The notes below the pieces were generated by a model. The model was not told the origin of the DNA. It saw only the letters and a list, made by a program, of their open reading frames with translations, and searched no databases. From SIG622 sp045604705 (GTDB lineage: Bacteria; Bacillota; Clostridia; Oscillospirales; CAG-382), in the NCBI GenBank assembly GCA_045604705.1, contig JAZUOO010000054.1, positions 1-19,165 of the forward strand: 19,165 nt of DNA. Direction: 5' to 3'. Of the stretch, positions 1 to 6,401 are shown one piece after another (position 1 is the first letter of the stretch; each line of letters starts with the position of its first letter). The translations under genes and the position numbers were made by a program.

Positions 1-224
1 CAAGAGTGCCTCCGCCAACCGACAAGGGCAGACGCTTAAAGATTTACTATATGACACAGACAGGCGTAAAGGCGCCCACCTTTGTTCTTTTTGTCAATGA
101 CGAAGAGCTTTTCCATTTCTCTTATCAGAGATACATCGAAAACAAGCTTCGTGAAACCTTCGGATTTGAGGGTACACCTATAAAGCTTATTATTAGGGAA
201 AAGGGCGATACGGACGAGATGTAA
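1..224 (+). CDS. der: GTPase Der (EngA), C-terminal fragment
   Basis: This is the last 73 residues of the ribosome-assembly GTPase Der; the two GTPase domains lie upstream of the window. The reading frame is open from base 3, and the GTG at base 6 is only an internal Val codon. What remains is the KH-like domain: the RVPPPTDKGRRLKIYYMTQ stretch, then KAPTFVLFVND, then SYQRYIENKLRETFGFEGTPIKLIIR, all hallmark stretches of the Der C-terminus. Der acts in the cytoplasm in maturation of the 50S ribosomal subunit (family knowledge). The TAA stop is at 222-224 and a repeat tract begins three bases later. plsY follows 77 bases downstream on the same strand, so the two are probably co-transcribed. 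Confidence 0.93.
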   Translation, partial: RVPPPTDKGRRLKIYYMTQTGVKAPTFVLFVNDEELFHFSYQRYIENKLRETFGFEGTPIKLIIREKGDTDEM

Positions 225-226
225 AA

Positions 227-283
227 ATTCGGGATTCGGAATTAGGAATTCGGAATTAAGGGTTGATTGCTTTGCGATCTTCG
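227..283 (+). repeat. 7-bp-periodic tract plus triloop hairpin (copy A)
   Basis: Five heptamers lie head to tail at 227-261: ATTCGGG, ATTCGGA, ATTAGGA, ATTCGGA, ATTAAGG. They run into a small hairpin, GATTGC (265-270), loop TTT, GCGATC (274-279), with one G-T wobble. The tract sits between der and plsY and ends just before the plsY ribosome binding site. The sequence after the tract (GGTTGATT-GC-TTTGC) resembles the reverse complement of the right half of the repeat before dnaK (14762-14784), so both look like members of one intergenic family. Confidence 0.6.
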
Positions 284-301
284 TTTTGAAAGGAATTTAT
301 T

Positions 302-1318
302 ATGAATCATAACATCTTTAAGAAATTCTGCGGTATTCTTGCAGTTGTTTTTATGGCGGTAATGCTTGTGCCAGCTGCTTTTGCTCAAGGTGATTTGGGT
401 ATTATCGGCGGGGCGGACGGACCTACAAGTATTATTGTGAGCGACGGATTCGGAAATACAAAAACTTATACCGTTGATGATGAATCAAAGGGTGATGCAT
501 TTGGTACAACAGGTGCTTCCGACGAAATGGCTTCGGCGGAAAACGGAACAGCCGAGGGTGAAGCGGAAGTGACCAATTTATCCGACGAGCCTTTTATAAC
601 AAGACTTTTCGGCGGCGGAATCCTCAACATGATTCCCATGGGCGAGGGTACAATGAATGTAGTTATCACCATTTCAATGTACATACTCTGTGCACTTATC
701 GCATACGCTCTCGGAAGTCTTAACTTCGGTATCATAATCTCAAAGCTTATCTATCGGGATGATATAAGAAAGTACGGCAGCGGTAATGCAGGCACGACAA
801 ATATGCTCCGTACCTATGGCAAGGGTGCGGCAATCGGGACAATACTCGGTGATGCTCTTAAGGTCGTAGTGGCGATTCTCATAGGAAACTGCCTTGTGGG
901 TGAACTGTTTTACGGCGGTTATATTGCAGGCTTCTTTGCGGTTCTCGGACACGTATATCCTGTATACTACAAATTCAAGGGCGGCAAGGGTGTTGTTGCC
1001 TCCGCAATAACAATCCTTATGCTTGACTGGCGTGTATTCCTTGTTGTACTTGGTGTATTTGTTGTTGTGGTTGCAATCTGGAGATACATCTCTCTTGGCT
1101 CAATCCTTGCGGCGGCAACGTATCCCACAATAACCTATGCTGCGGCAATCAGCAGCGGCAGACCCGCAGGACTTGACTTTGTATTCTCCCTCATCCTCGG
1201 ACTCTTTGTAATAATTCTTCACAGAGCCAACATCCAGCGACTTCTCGAGGGCAAGGAAAACAAGCTCAGCTTCAAGAAAAAAGATAAAAAGCCGGCTGAC
1301 ACAGGCGATAATAAGTAA
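302..1318 (+). CDS. plsY: Glycerol-3-phosphate acyltransferase PlsY with exported N-terminal extension
   Basis: PlsY transfers the acyl group of acyl-phosphate to glycerol-3-phosphate, the first step of phospholipid synthesis, in the cytoplasmic membrane. The core begins near residue 118 and has the three family motifs: GSGNAGTTNMLRTYG (159-173), KFKGGKG (224-230) and HRANIQRLLEGKEN (307-320), between about five hydrophobic segments. The protein has 338 residues against about 200 for the family. The extra 117 residues begin with a signal-peptide-like segment (charged KK, hydrophobic 11-23, AFA at 26-28), then GIIGGADGPTSIIV (33-46), then an acidic Gly/Ser/Glu-rich linker. AAAGGA lies 7 bases before the ATG, and no other good start exists near residue 118, so the long form is probably real. 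PlsY is known to have its N-terminus outside the cell, so an exported extension fits the topology. The Lys-rich tail is cytoplasmic or short. The TM1266-like gene follows after 37 bases. Confidence 0.9.
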   Translation: MNHNIFKKFCGILAVVFMAVMLVPAAFAQGDLGIIGGADGPTSIIVSDGFGNTKTYTVDDESKGDAFGTTGASDEMASAENGTAEGEAEVTNLSDEPFITRLFGGGILNMIPMGEGTMNVVITISMYILCALIAYALGSLNFGIIISKLIYRDDIRKYGSGNAGTTNMLRTYGKGAAIGTILGDALKVVVAILIGNCLVGELFYGGYIAGFFAVLGHVYPVYYKFKGGKGVVASAITILMLDWRVFLVVLGVFVVVVAIWRYISLGSILAAATYPTITYAAAISSGRPAGLDFVFSLILGLFVIILHRANIQRLLEGKENKLSFKKKDKKPADTGDNK

Positions 1319-1355
1319 TTTCCACCCATATGTTCCCGTGAATACGGAGGTAAAA

Positions 1356-1628
1356 ATGGACACAATATCAAAAAGCGCAAACAGAGTAGCCGTCATGGCA
1401 ATAATAGTGGAGGATAGAGATGCAACCGAAAAATTGAATCTACTTCTCCACGACTACGGCAAATACATCATCGGCAGAATGGGAATACCATACCGTGAAA
1501 AGGGCATAAACATAATCAGTATAGCCCTTGACGCACCGCAGGACGATATTTCCGCACTTGCAGGTAAAATCGGAAAACTGCCGGGTGTCGGCGTTAAGAC
1601 GGCGTATTCAAATGTTATAACGGAATGA
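1356..1628 (+). CDS. TM1266-family ACT-like protein (putative iron-only hydrogenase system regulator)
   Basis: A 90-residue protein of the TM1266 family, often annotated as putative iron-only hydrogenase system regulator. It has the typical opening NRVAVMAIIVEDRDATEKLNLLLHDYG, then GRMGIPYREKGINIISIALDAPQDDISALAGKIGKLPGVGVKTAYSNV, a single ferredoxin-like/ACT fold. The start chosen is the ATG at 1356, with GGAGG ending 5 bases upstream at 1346-1350; an in-frame GTG at 1338 would place this ribosome binding site inside the gene. The function is not proven for the family. Homologues usually neighbour [FeFe]-hydrogenase maturation genes, but none is here; the gene trails plsY by 37 bases and probably shares its transcript. 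No DNA-binding domain is visible, so a small-molecule-sensing or accessory role is as likely as transcription control. Confidence 0.8.
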   Translation: MDTISKSANRVAVMAIIVEDRDATEKLNLLLHDYGKYIIGRMGIPYREKGINIISIALDAPQDDISALAGKIGKLPGVGVKTAYSNVITE

Positions 1629-1736
1629 AATATTTGTCGCAAAGGACTAAACAGCGGACAAATTATATAATCAAACAGATTTCTATGGCGTTGTATCAAT
1701 TTCGGTACAGCGTCCATTTTTTCGCCAAAATTCCCC

Positions 1737-1765
1737 TTGACACTTCACTTAAAATATGCTATAAT
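1737..1765 (+). promoter_or_regulatory. Consensus sigma-A promoter of the metal-uptake operon
   Basis: TTGACA (1737-1742), a 17-base spacer and TATAAT (1760-1765): a perfect match to the housekeeping consensus. Transcription would start near 1772, about 215 bases before the Fur-family start codon. Confidence 0.88.
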
Positions 1766-1771
1766 ATGAAA

Positions 1772-1986
1772 TCGAAACCCATTTTCAATTTCGACAAATT
1801 TTCGCAGGACAATCTTGAAAATATATTTTCAGACAAAGAAGTTTGTGATTTGTCTGTCTTAGCAGAGTTTTTGCTCAGCGAAAATCTCCATGGAATAAAT
1901 TTGCTACGCAAAATTTTCCGCCGACAGCAATTTTGCTGTGCAAAACCGCACAAATTTCCAATATTACGAAAGGATCGGTCAAAATA
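1772..1986 (+). promoter_or_regulatory. Long hairpin-rich leader of the fur-znu operon
   Basis: About 215 untranslated bases with no convincing gene. Visible structures are CAGACAAA/TTTGTCTG (1830-1837 with 1849-1856); TTTTTGC-TCA-GCGAAAA (1868-1884); TTTGC-TAC-GCAAA (1900-1912); GCAAAATT/AATTTTGC (1908-1915 with 1929-1936); ACAGCAA/TTGCTGT (1924-1930 with 1933-1939); and TTTTGC-TGT-GCAAAA (1931-1945). Several use the same bases and exclude one another, as in attenuators, but no run of T follows any of them. I recognise no known riboswitch. Together with 1629-1736 this is the gene-free stretch between the TM1266-like gene and the regulator. Confidence 0.45.
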
Positions 1987-2388
1987 ATGCGAACAACAAA
2001 CGGCTACAAAACACGACAGCGTGATACAATCCTAGAGCTTCTTAAAAACAACACCGACACCCATCTCTCCGCAGAGGATATAGCGGATATGCTGAAAAAA
2101 AGCGGTGCCCCCGTCGGTACAACCACGGTTTACAGATACCTTGAAAAGCTGTACTCCGAGGGCGCGGTGCAAAAATATACTACCGACAGAGCAAGATATA
2201 CCTACACCGAAAAGGCGTGCCGTGAACATTTCCACCTTAAATGCATCGAGTGCGGCACGCTTACCTGTGCCGACTGCGATTTTCTGTCGGAGCTGTGCGG
2301 ACATATAAGTGACCACCACGGCTTTGCGATTACTCCCTCAAAAACCGTATTCTACGGAGTATGTCAAGTCTGCGGTACACAAAAGTAA
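1987..2388 (+). CDS. Fur-family metal-responsive repressor, probably Zur
   Basis: A 133-residue Fur-superfamily repressor. The N-terminal winged helix (about 8-70) contains the recognition-helix region GTTTVYRYLEKLYSEGAVQKY. The C-terminal dimerisation/metal part has HFHLKCIECG (H81, H83, C86, C89) and VCQVCG (C126, C129), the paired CxxC structural zinc site; C94, C97 and C104 are additional. The start is the ATG at 1987, with an AAAGGA-like site about ten bases upstream; the in-frame ATG at 1933 lies within the leader hairpins. It is the first gene of an operon with znuA-znuC-znuB, which suggests a zinc sensor that controls its own operon. Manganese or iron remain possible, because the family cannot be split reliably from sequence alone. 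I saw no convincing Zur box; a half-site-like ATTACGA sits at 1963-1969. Confidence 0.88.
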   Translation: MRTTNGYKTRQRDTILELLKNNTDTHLSAEDIADMLKKSGAPVGTTTVYRYLEKLYSEGAVQKYTTDRARYTYTEKACREHFHLKCIECGTLTCADCDFLSELCGHISDHHGFAITPSKTVFYGVCQVCGTQK

Positions 2389-2419
2389 AACGCCGAATAA
2401 AAAATCCGAAAGGACGCAT

Positions 2420-3355
2420 ATGAAAAGATTTATTACTTTTATTTTAACCTTAATCACAATTTCGGCATTCACCTCCTGCGGTGGCAAAGAGGACAACGGA
2501 AAACTGAAAATCGTCACAACCCTGTTTCCTCAATACGACTTCGCAAGCTGCATCGCCGGCGATAAAGCAGAAGTCACAATGCTTTTGCCCTACGGCAGTG
2601 ACATTCATACCTTCGAGCCTTCTGTTAAGGATATGACGGATGTTGCCACCTGCGATATTTTTATATATACGGGAAGCATGACAGAGCCATGGGCGGCAAC
2701 ACTTTTGGAAAATGCCGATTCGGACGGTACTGCGGTACTCGATCTTTCAAAAAACATACATCTTATCGAGGGTGAAGTCCACGCTTTACAGAGTCACGTT
2801 GCAGATGGGCACACCCACGACTACGATCCCCATTTCTGGACAAGTCCGAAGAATGCACTTGTCATGGTGGATGAAATACTCGGTGCACTTTGCACTATTG
2901 ACGAACAAAACACCGAATATTATATAAAGAACGCCCAAAATCTTAAGGTACAGCTCGCGGCACTTGACAGTGATCTTTCACAACTGTCTGACGGATATGA
3001 CGGTACCCCTCTGTATTTCGGCGGTAAATTTGCATTCCTTTATATGTTTTCCGACTACGGATTTAATTACAGATCTCCATATCAGGGCTGCTCGGATGAG
3101 TCTGAGCCGGGGATAAAGACCATCACGGAGATGTGCGAGTCCGTAAAAAATGACGGCGTAAAATATATCTTCACACAGGAAATGTCGGAGAACAAAGTCG
3201 CAAAATCAATAGCCGAGGAAACGGGAACGGAGCTGCTTGTTTTGCATTCCTGCCATAACCTTTCGGTAAACGAGGCGAAAGCCGGAGAAAACTACATTTC
3301 CATAATGGAAAAGAATATTCAGAATATCCGTCTTGCAATGACAGCACGTAAATGA
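2420..3355 (+). CDS. znuA: Metal ABC transporter substrate-binding lipoprotein (ZnuA-like)
   Basis: The extracytoplasmic binding protein of a zinc/manganese-type ABC importer, 311 residues. It has a lipoprotein signal ending in FTSC (C20 lipidated; Phe at -3 is unusual). The cluster A-I fold follows: IVTTLFPQYDFASCIAG, LLPYGSDIHTFEPS (metal ligand H63), and a His-rich stretch HALQSHVADGHTHDYDPHFW (121-140) with H138 in the usual DPHxW ligand position. The third ligand region reads YFGGKFAFLYMFSDYGF, where most relatives have His; here Lys (K203) occupies that place. The usual late Asp ligand region is LHSCHNLS (275-282) instead. Metal coordination may therefore differ from classic ZnuA. The start is the ATG at 2420 with AAAGGA 7 bases upstream; the gene follows the Fur-family gene by 31 bases. 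Zinc specificity is inferred from the His-rich loop and the regulator. Confidence 0.88.
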   Translation: MKRFITFILTLITISAFTSCGGKEDNGKLKIVTTLFPQYDFASCIAGDKAEVTMLLPYGSDIHTFEPSVKDMTDVATCDIFIYTGSMTEPWAATLLENADSDGTAVLDLSKNIHLIEGEVHALQSHVADGHTHDYDPHFWTSPKNALVMVDEILGALCTIDEQNTEYYIKNAQNLKVQLAALDSDLSQLSDGYDGTPLYFGGKFAFLYMFSDYGFNYRSPYQGCSDESEPGIKTITEMCESVKNDGVKYIFTQEMSENKVAKSIAEETGTELLVLHSCHNLSVNEAKAGENYISIMEKNIQNIRLAMTARK

Positions 3356-3365
3356 TTTTTTGCAG

Positions 3366-3381
3366 ATTCAGGTATCTGAAT
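3366..3381 (+). other. Small intercistronic hairpin between znuA and znuC
   Basis: ATTCAG (3366-3371), loop GTAT, CTGAAT (3376-3381). It lies in the 83-base gap between znuA and znuC and lacks a following T run, so it is more likely an mRNA-stability or processing element than a terminator. Confidence 0.3.
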
Positions 3382-3438
3382 ATCATAACAAAATGGTACT
3401 TTGTCTAAATGACATTAACTGATTCGGAGTAAAAATAC

Positions 3439-4239
3439 ATGGAAAATAATGCACAAAAAACAATTCTTACGGCGAATAATCTTTCAATCAAATATTCCGG
3501 TGACAGAGATGCGGTAAAAAATGTATCCTTTGAGGTAAAAAATGGTGATTTTTTGCTTATAGTCGGTGAAAACGGCTCGGGGAAAAGCACGCTTCTCAAG
3601 GGACTTCTCGGATTTGTAAAACCTTATTCGGGAAAAATCATCTTTAACGATACGTCAATTGCAAAAAAAACAGGCTATCTTCCTCAGCAGAACGACATTC
3701 CAAAGGATTTTCCCGCAACGGTGAATGAGGTCGTGCTTTCAGGCTTTGTGGGCAAAAAAGGTGTCTTTTCCTTTTATACAAAACGTGACAGAAAAAAGGC
3801 GGCTGACATTATTGCCTATCTTGGACTCGAAAAGCTGTCAGACAAGCATTTTAGCGCACTTTCCGGTGGTGAGCGTCAGAGAGTCCTTCTTGCAAGAGCG
3901 CTTGTTTCCGCAACAGACTGCGATGTGTGTAGTGACAAGCATTGCCGGTGCCACGATGAAACCTTCTGCCACACAAGCGGACTTATAGTGCTTGATGAGC
4001 CCTCAAACGGACTTGATCCGATTGCCAATAAGAATTTATACCGTACTCTCGACAATTTAAGACAAGAAAAAGGAATGACCGTAATCATGGTTTCCCACCT
4101 TGTGGACAGTGCCATGGAGTACGCAACAATGGTTCTTCATATGGCAACCGAAATTAAATTCTTCGGCGGCAAAGATGACTACCTGAAAACCGAGATTTCG
4201 GGAAAATTTATGAGTAAGGGAGTGGATAGGCGTGACTGA
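3439..4239 (+). CDS. znuC: Metal ABC transporter ATPase (ZnuC-like) with Cys/His-rich insertion
   Basis: The cytoplasmic ATPase that powers the metal importer, 266 residues. All motor motifs are present: Walker A GENGSGKST (43-51), Q-loop PQQND (82-86), signature LSGGERQR (141-148), Walker B LIVLDEP (182-188) and H-loop MVSH (217-220). Between signature and Walker B, where relatives usually have only a few residues after LARAL, there is an insertion of about 20 residues (160-180). It is packed with possible metal ligands: C161, C164, H168, C169, C171, H172, C177 and H178. It is in frame, both flanking motifs are intact, and it is not a frameshift artefact. A zinc-binding regulatory loop is an inference. 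The start is the ATG at 3439, with GGAG at 3425-3428. The end overlaps znuB by 8 bases, indicating translational coupling. Confidence 0.92.
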   Translation: MENNAQKTILTANNLSIKYSGDRDAVKNVSFEVKNGDFLLIVGENGSGKSTLLKGLLGFVKPYSGKIIFNDTSIAKKTGYLPQQNDIPKDFPATVNEVVLSGFVGKKGVFSFYTKRDRKKAADIIAYLGLEKLSDKHFSALSGGERQRVLLARALVSATDCDVCSDKHCRCHDETFCHTSGLIVLDEPSNGLDPIANKNLYRTLDNLRQEKGMTVIMVSHLVDSAMEYATMVLHMATEIKFFGGKDDYLKTEISGKFMSKGVDRRD

Positions 4240-5050
4240 TTTTATAAACGTAATAACAAATATGCCTCCCGTTGTCCAAAGAGGAATTTTTCTTGGTATC
4301 CTCACCGCCGTTGCAGCGGCACTTCTCGGAGTTACGCTCGTACTTAAAAGATATTCAATGATAGGGGACGGACTTTCCCACGTTGCATTCGGGGCAATGT
4401 CCATAGCTCTCGTTCTGAGATTTGCTCCGTTGACCTTTGCCATTCCTGTTGTGATATGTGCGGCATTTCTTCTGCTTCGCATCAGCCGTAACAGTAGCAT
4501 GGGAGGTGACAGTGCGATAGCTCTTGTTTCAAGCACGGCACTTGCTCTGGGTATTGCTGCTGTATCGCTTGCAGGCGGCGTTAATACCAACGTAAATGAC
4601 TATATGTTCGGAAGCATCATCGCAATTTCAAAATCTGATCTATACCTGTGTGTCCCAATACTTACAGCGGTCATAGTGATATTTATACTGCTTTATAACC
4701 GAATATTCGCCGTAACCTTCGACGAGGGCTTTGCCAAAGTGTCCGGAGTCAAAACCGAAGCATACAACATGATAATAGCTTTACTTACAGCAGTAACTGT
4801 AGTTATCGGCATGAGAATCATGGGAACCCTCCTTATCTCGGGACTTGTTATCTTTCCTGCGCTTTCATCAATGCGAATCTTCAAATCCTACAAAGCCGTA
4901 ATATTCAGCTCGGTGTGCATCTCCTGCCTCTGCTTTATTTCGGGGACTCTACTCTCAATCATCCTCGAAACTCCCGTAGGTGCAAGCATAGTTATTGCAA
5001 ATGCGACGGTTTTCACAGTTTTCACATTTACGGCAAGGATAATAAAATAA
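4232..5050 (+). CDS. znuB: Metal ABC transporter permease (ZnuB-like)
   Basis: The membrane channel of the importer, ABC-3 family, 272 residues with about eight hydrophobic helices. Family marks are VLKRYSMIGDGLSHVAFGAMS (the GDxLSH motif, about 38-58) and TLLISGLVIFPALSSMRIF near the C-terminal end. It starts at a GTG inside the end of znuC, overlapping GTGACTGA, with AAGGGAG about 9 bases upstream, so it is probably translated by coupling. Its partners are the lipoprotein and ATPase encoded just upstream. No accessory metal-binding segment is seen here; it is of normal length for the family. It is the last gene of the operon, followed directly by a terminator. Confidence 0.92.
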   Translation: MTDFINVITNMPPVVQRGIFLGILTAVAAALLGVTLVLKRYSMIGDGLSHVAFGAMSIALVLRFAPLTFAIPVVICAAFLLLRISRNSSMGGDSAIALVSSTALALGIAAVSLAGGVNTNVNDYMFGSIIAISKSDLYLCVPILTAVIVIFILLYNRIFAVTFDEGFAKVSGVKTEAYNMIIALLTAVTVVIGMRIMGTLLISGLVIFPALSSMRIFKSYKAVIFSSVCISCLCFISGTLLSIILETPVGASIVIANATVFTVFTFTARIIK

Positions 5051-5055
5051 AAACT

Positions 5056-5083
5056 AAAGGCAAGCACTTTTGTACTTGCCTTT
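5056..5083. terminator. Bidirectional intrinsic terminator between znuB and the sleB-like gene
   Basis: A 12-base stem with one mismatch (5056-5067 with 5072-5083; AAAGGCAAG/CTTGCCTTT plus A-T and C-G near the loop) closes a TTTT loop. Read on the minus strand it is followed by AGTTTTTATTTTA, a good U-tract. On the plus strand the tail is weaker. It separates the convergent genes. Confidence 0.8.
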
Positions 5084-5101
5084 GCTGTTTTGCTTGCCGT
5101 A

Positions 5102-5956
5102 TTATTTATAGAATGCCTGAGTTCCGATAACCTTGTAAAGTGTTCTGTTCTTCGCTACCCAGCCGGTCTTGTTGCTGGCATAGTTAAAATAAAGACAATT
5201 CGGAGCAAGTACAGTGCCGTTGAGTGCTGCTTTGCAGGCGAGGATTGTGTGAGTTGTGGGATTTGCCTTGTCAATCTTTCCGTTATGTGCCGGAGAGAAC
5301 TGAATACCGAACTTCTTGTCGTAGATAACTTCCTTGATAGTATTGGGGAAAAGGGTGCTTACACGTCTGTTGAGCACAACGTTGGCAACCATTACCTGTG
5401 CTTCAAAGCTTACACTTCCTGCCTCGCAGGTTACGATTTTTGAAAGCCAGTAAAGATCCTCCGGAGTATAATAGCTTTCAAGGTAAGCCGAGGGAACCGT
5501 ATATCCCGGAGCAGTCACCTTAACCTCGTATCTGTAGCTGTCCCAGCCTACCTGAGTGCCCAGAGCGGGAAAAAGGAAATTTGCGTTTGTATATAAAACA
5601 CCGTTTTCAAGTCTCTGAGGAGCGTAATTCCAGGTACCGTTTACATAACAACCTTCTGTCGAGGGGTCAAATACAAGAGAGGTATAGCCCTTTGTAACGG
5701 TTGCCCTGCAGGAAGCATTGTCCCAGGATACTGTTGCTCCCAGTGCTTCGCTTGCGAATCTTATCGGCACATAGGTTATTCCGTTTTCATCAAGATAACC
5801 CTTTCCGCCATTTTCGAGATAGCTTCCGTTAATGTCAATGTCTATCGGAATGTTGTAGCCCTCGAATTTTACTTCTTTCGCATTTGCCGTCTGACAAAGT
5901 GTAATCACTGTAAGAGCAAAGCTGATTAGAAATGCTGACACTAATTTTTTTAACAT
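5102..5956 (-). CDS. Secreted SleB-like cell wall hydrolase with copper-amine-oxidase-like stalk domain
   Basis: A 284-residue exported protein. Residues 1-26 are a signal peptide (MLKK, hydrophobic core, cut after ANA). Residues 30-148 form a copper-amine-oxidase N-terminal-like (stalk) domain, with the repeated pattern YVPIRFASEALGATVSWDN and a second LxxN-FLFPALGTQVGWD block. Residues 168-284 are a Hydrolase_2/SleB domain: SKIVTCEAGSVSFEAQVMVANVVLNRR contains the presumed catalytic Glu (E178), then FSPAHNGKI and LYFNYAS. SleB-type enzymes are lytic transglycosylases on peptidoglycan, classically spore cortex. Here the role could be germination or vegetative wall turnover. I prefer the ATG at 5956: GAAAGGA abuts the upstream in-frame ATG at 5968 with no spacing, but stands 12 bases from this one. 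The gene has its own promoter and a structured leader. Confidence 0.85.
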   Translation of the reverse strand: MLKKLVSAFLISFALTVITLCQTANAKEVKFEGYNIPIDIDINGSYLENGGKGYLDENGITYVPIRFASEALGATVSWDNASCRATVTKGYTSLVFDPSTEGCYVNGTWNYAPQRLENGVLYTNANFLFPALGTQVGWDSYRYEVKVTAPGYTVPSAYLESYYTPEDLYWLSKIVTCEAGSVSFEAQVMVANVVLNRRVSTLFPNTIKEVIYDKKFGIQFSPAHNGKIDKANPTTHTILACKAALNGTVLAPNCLYFNYASNKTGWVAKNRTLYKVIGTQAFYK

Positions 5957-6104
5957 GATTATGACCATTCCTTTCGTGATGACAGTTCGTAACCGTACAT
6001 CTGAAAATTTATTTTCAGACTTTCACCTTTCTTTTTTATCGGGGGGAGTCCCCCTTAATAAGACCTATGGTCTTGACTTTTGCCAATTTCTGTCTTACGA
6101 CATC
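5957..6104 (-). promoter_or_regulatory. Structured 5' leader of the sleB-like gene
   Basis: About 148 untranslated bases carry three compact hairpins in order of transcription: AAGACC-ATA-GGTCTT (6074-6060), GGGGG-ACT-CCCCC (6054-6042) and CTGAAAAT-AA-ATTTTCAG (6018-6001). The ribosome binding site AAAGGA follows at 5974-5969. No hairpin has a terminator-like U run, and I recognise no known riboswitch class. Confidence 0.45.
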
Positions 6105-6110
6105 TTATGA

Positions 6111-6139
6111 ATTATAACACATATTTTTAAATTTGTCAA
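6111..6139 (-). promoter_or_regulatory. Consensus sigma-A promoter of the sleB-like gene
   Basis: On the minus strand, TTGACA (6139-6134), 17 bases, TATAAT (6116-6111): a perfect consensus promoter facing the hydrolase, with a start point near 6104. Confidence 0.85.
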
Positions 6140-6247
6140 ATTTCATATGTTCATCAAACAATTTTAAGTGGTTTTTGTGATGAAAAAAAGTTCTTTCCAC
6201 ATATTTTTTTTGAGGTTTTTGACGGTTTTTTCTTGTTTCTTGACTAC

Positions 6248-6283
6248 CTTTTGACAATAAATTTCGTAAAAATTTGTCAAAAG
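6248..6283. promoter_or_regulatory. Perfect 10-bp inverted repeat in the divergent promoter region
   Basis: CTTTTGACAA (6248-6257) is repeated inverted as TTGTCAAAAG (6274-6283), with 16 AT-rich bases between. It lies in the 190-base AT-rich stretch between the divergent promoters at 6139 and 6330, where no gene is visible. It could bind a dimeric regulator, but no T run suits a terminator. Confidence 0.35.
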
Positions 6284-6329
6284 ACACAAAATTTTACCGA
6301 AGAACTGTAAAAAAACGTTATTTGGCATC

Positions 6330-6358
6330 TTGACAACATTCGACCTGTTTGGTATAAT
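6330..6358 (+). promoter_or_regulatory. Consensus sigma-A promoter of the PRPP synthetase gene
   Basis: TTGACA (6330-6335), 17 bases, TATAAT (6353-6358). The transcript would start near 6365 and reach the ATG at 6402 after a short leader. Confidence 0.88.
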
Positions 6359-6401
6359 TAGTACGGACAGATATTAAAATTACTTTTTGGAGGTTACTGA
6401 T

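Noticed and set aside
395..445. The GGADGPT motif as evidence for a sodium-pumping decarboxylase subunit
   Set aside because: The rest of the protein is clearly PlsY with its three motifs. Only this short string is shared, and none of the other decarboxylase segments are present.
1955..1969. A Zur box before the Fur-family gene
   Set aside because: ATTACGA matches one half of the Bacillus Zur operator, but the opposite half (TTCCAAT) matches poorly, and its place far downstream of the promoter is unusual.
1625..1987. A 120-codon open frame overlapping the stop of the TM1266-like gene by ATGA
   Set aside because: It runs through a perfect sigma-A promoter and several leader hairpins, has no good ribosome binding site, and its product resembles nothing I know. 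It is best read as leader sequence.
3916..3978. The ATPase insertion as a frameshift or assembly error
   Set aside because: The frame is open, both flanking motifs are exact, and the composition is strongly non-random for Cys and His.
5957..6104. A known riboswitch in the hydrolase leader
   Set aside because: I could not match the sequence to c-di-GMP, c-di-AMP or other consensus words; only unassigned hairpins can be claimed.
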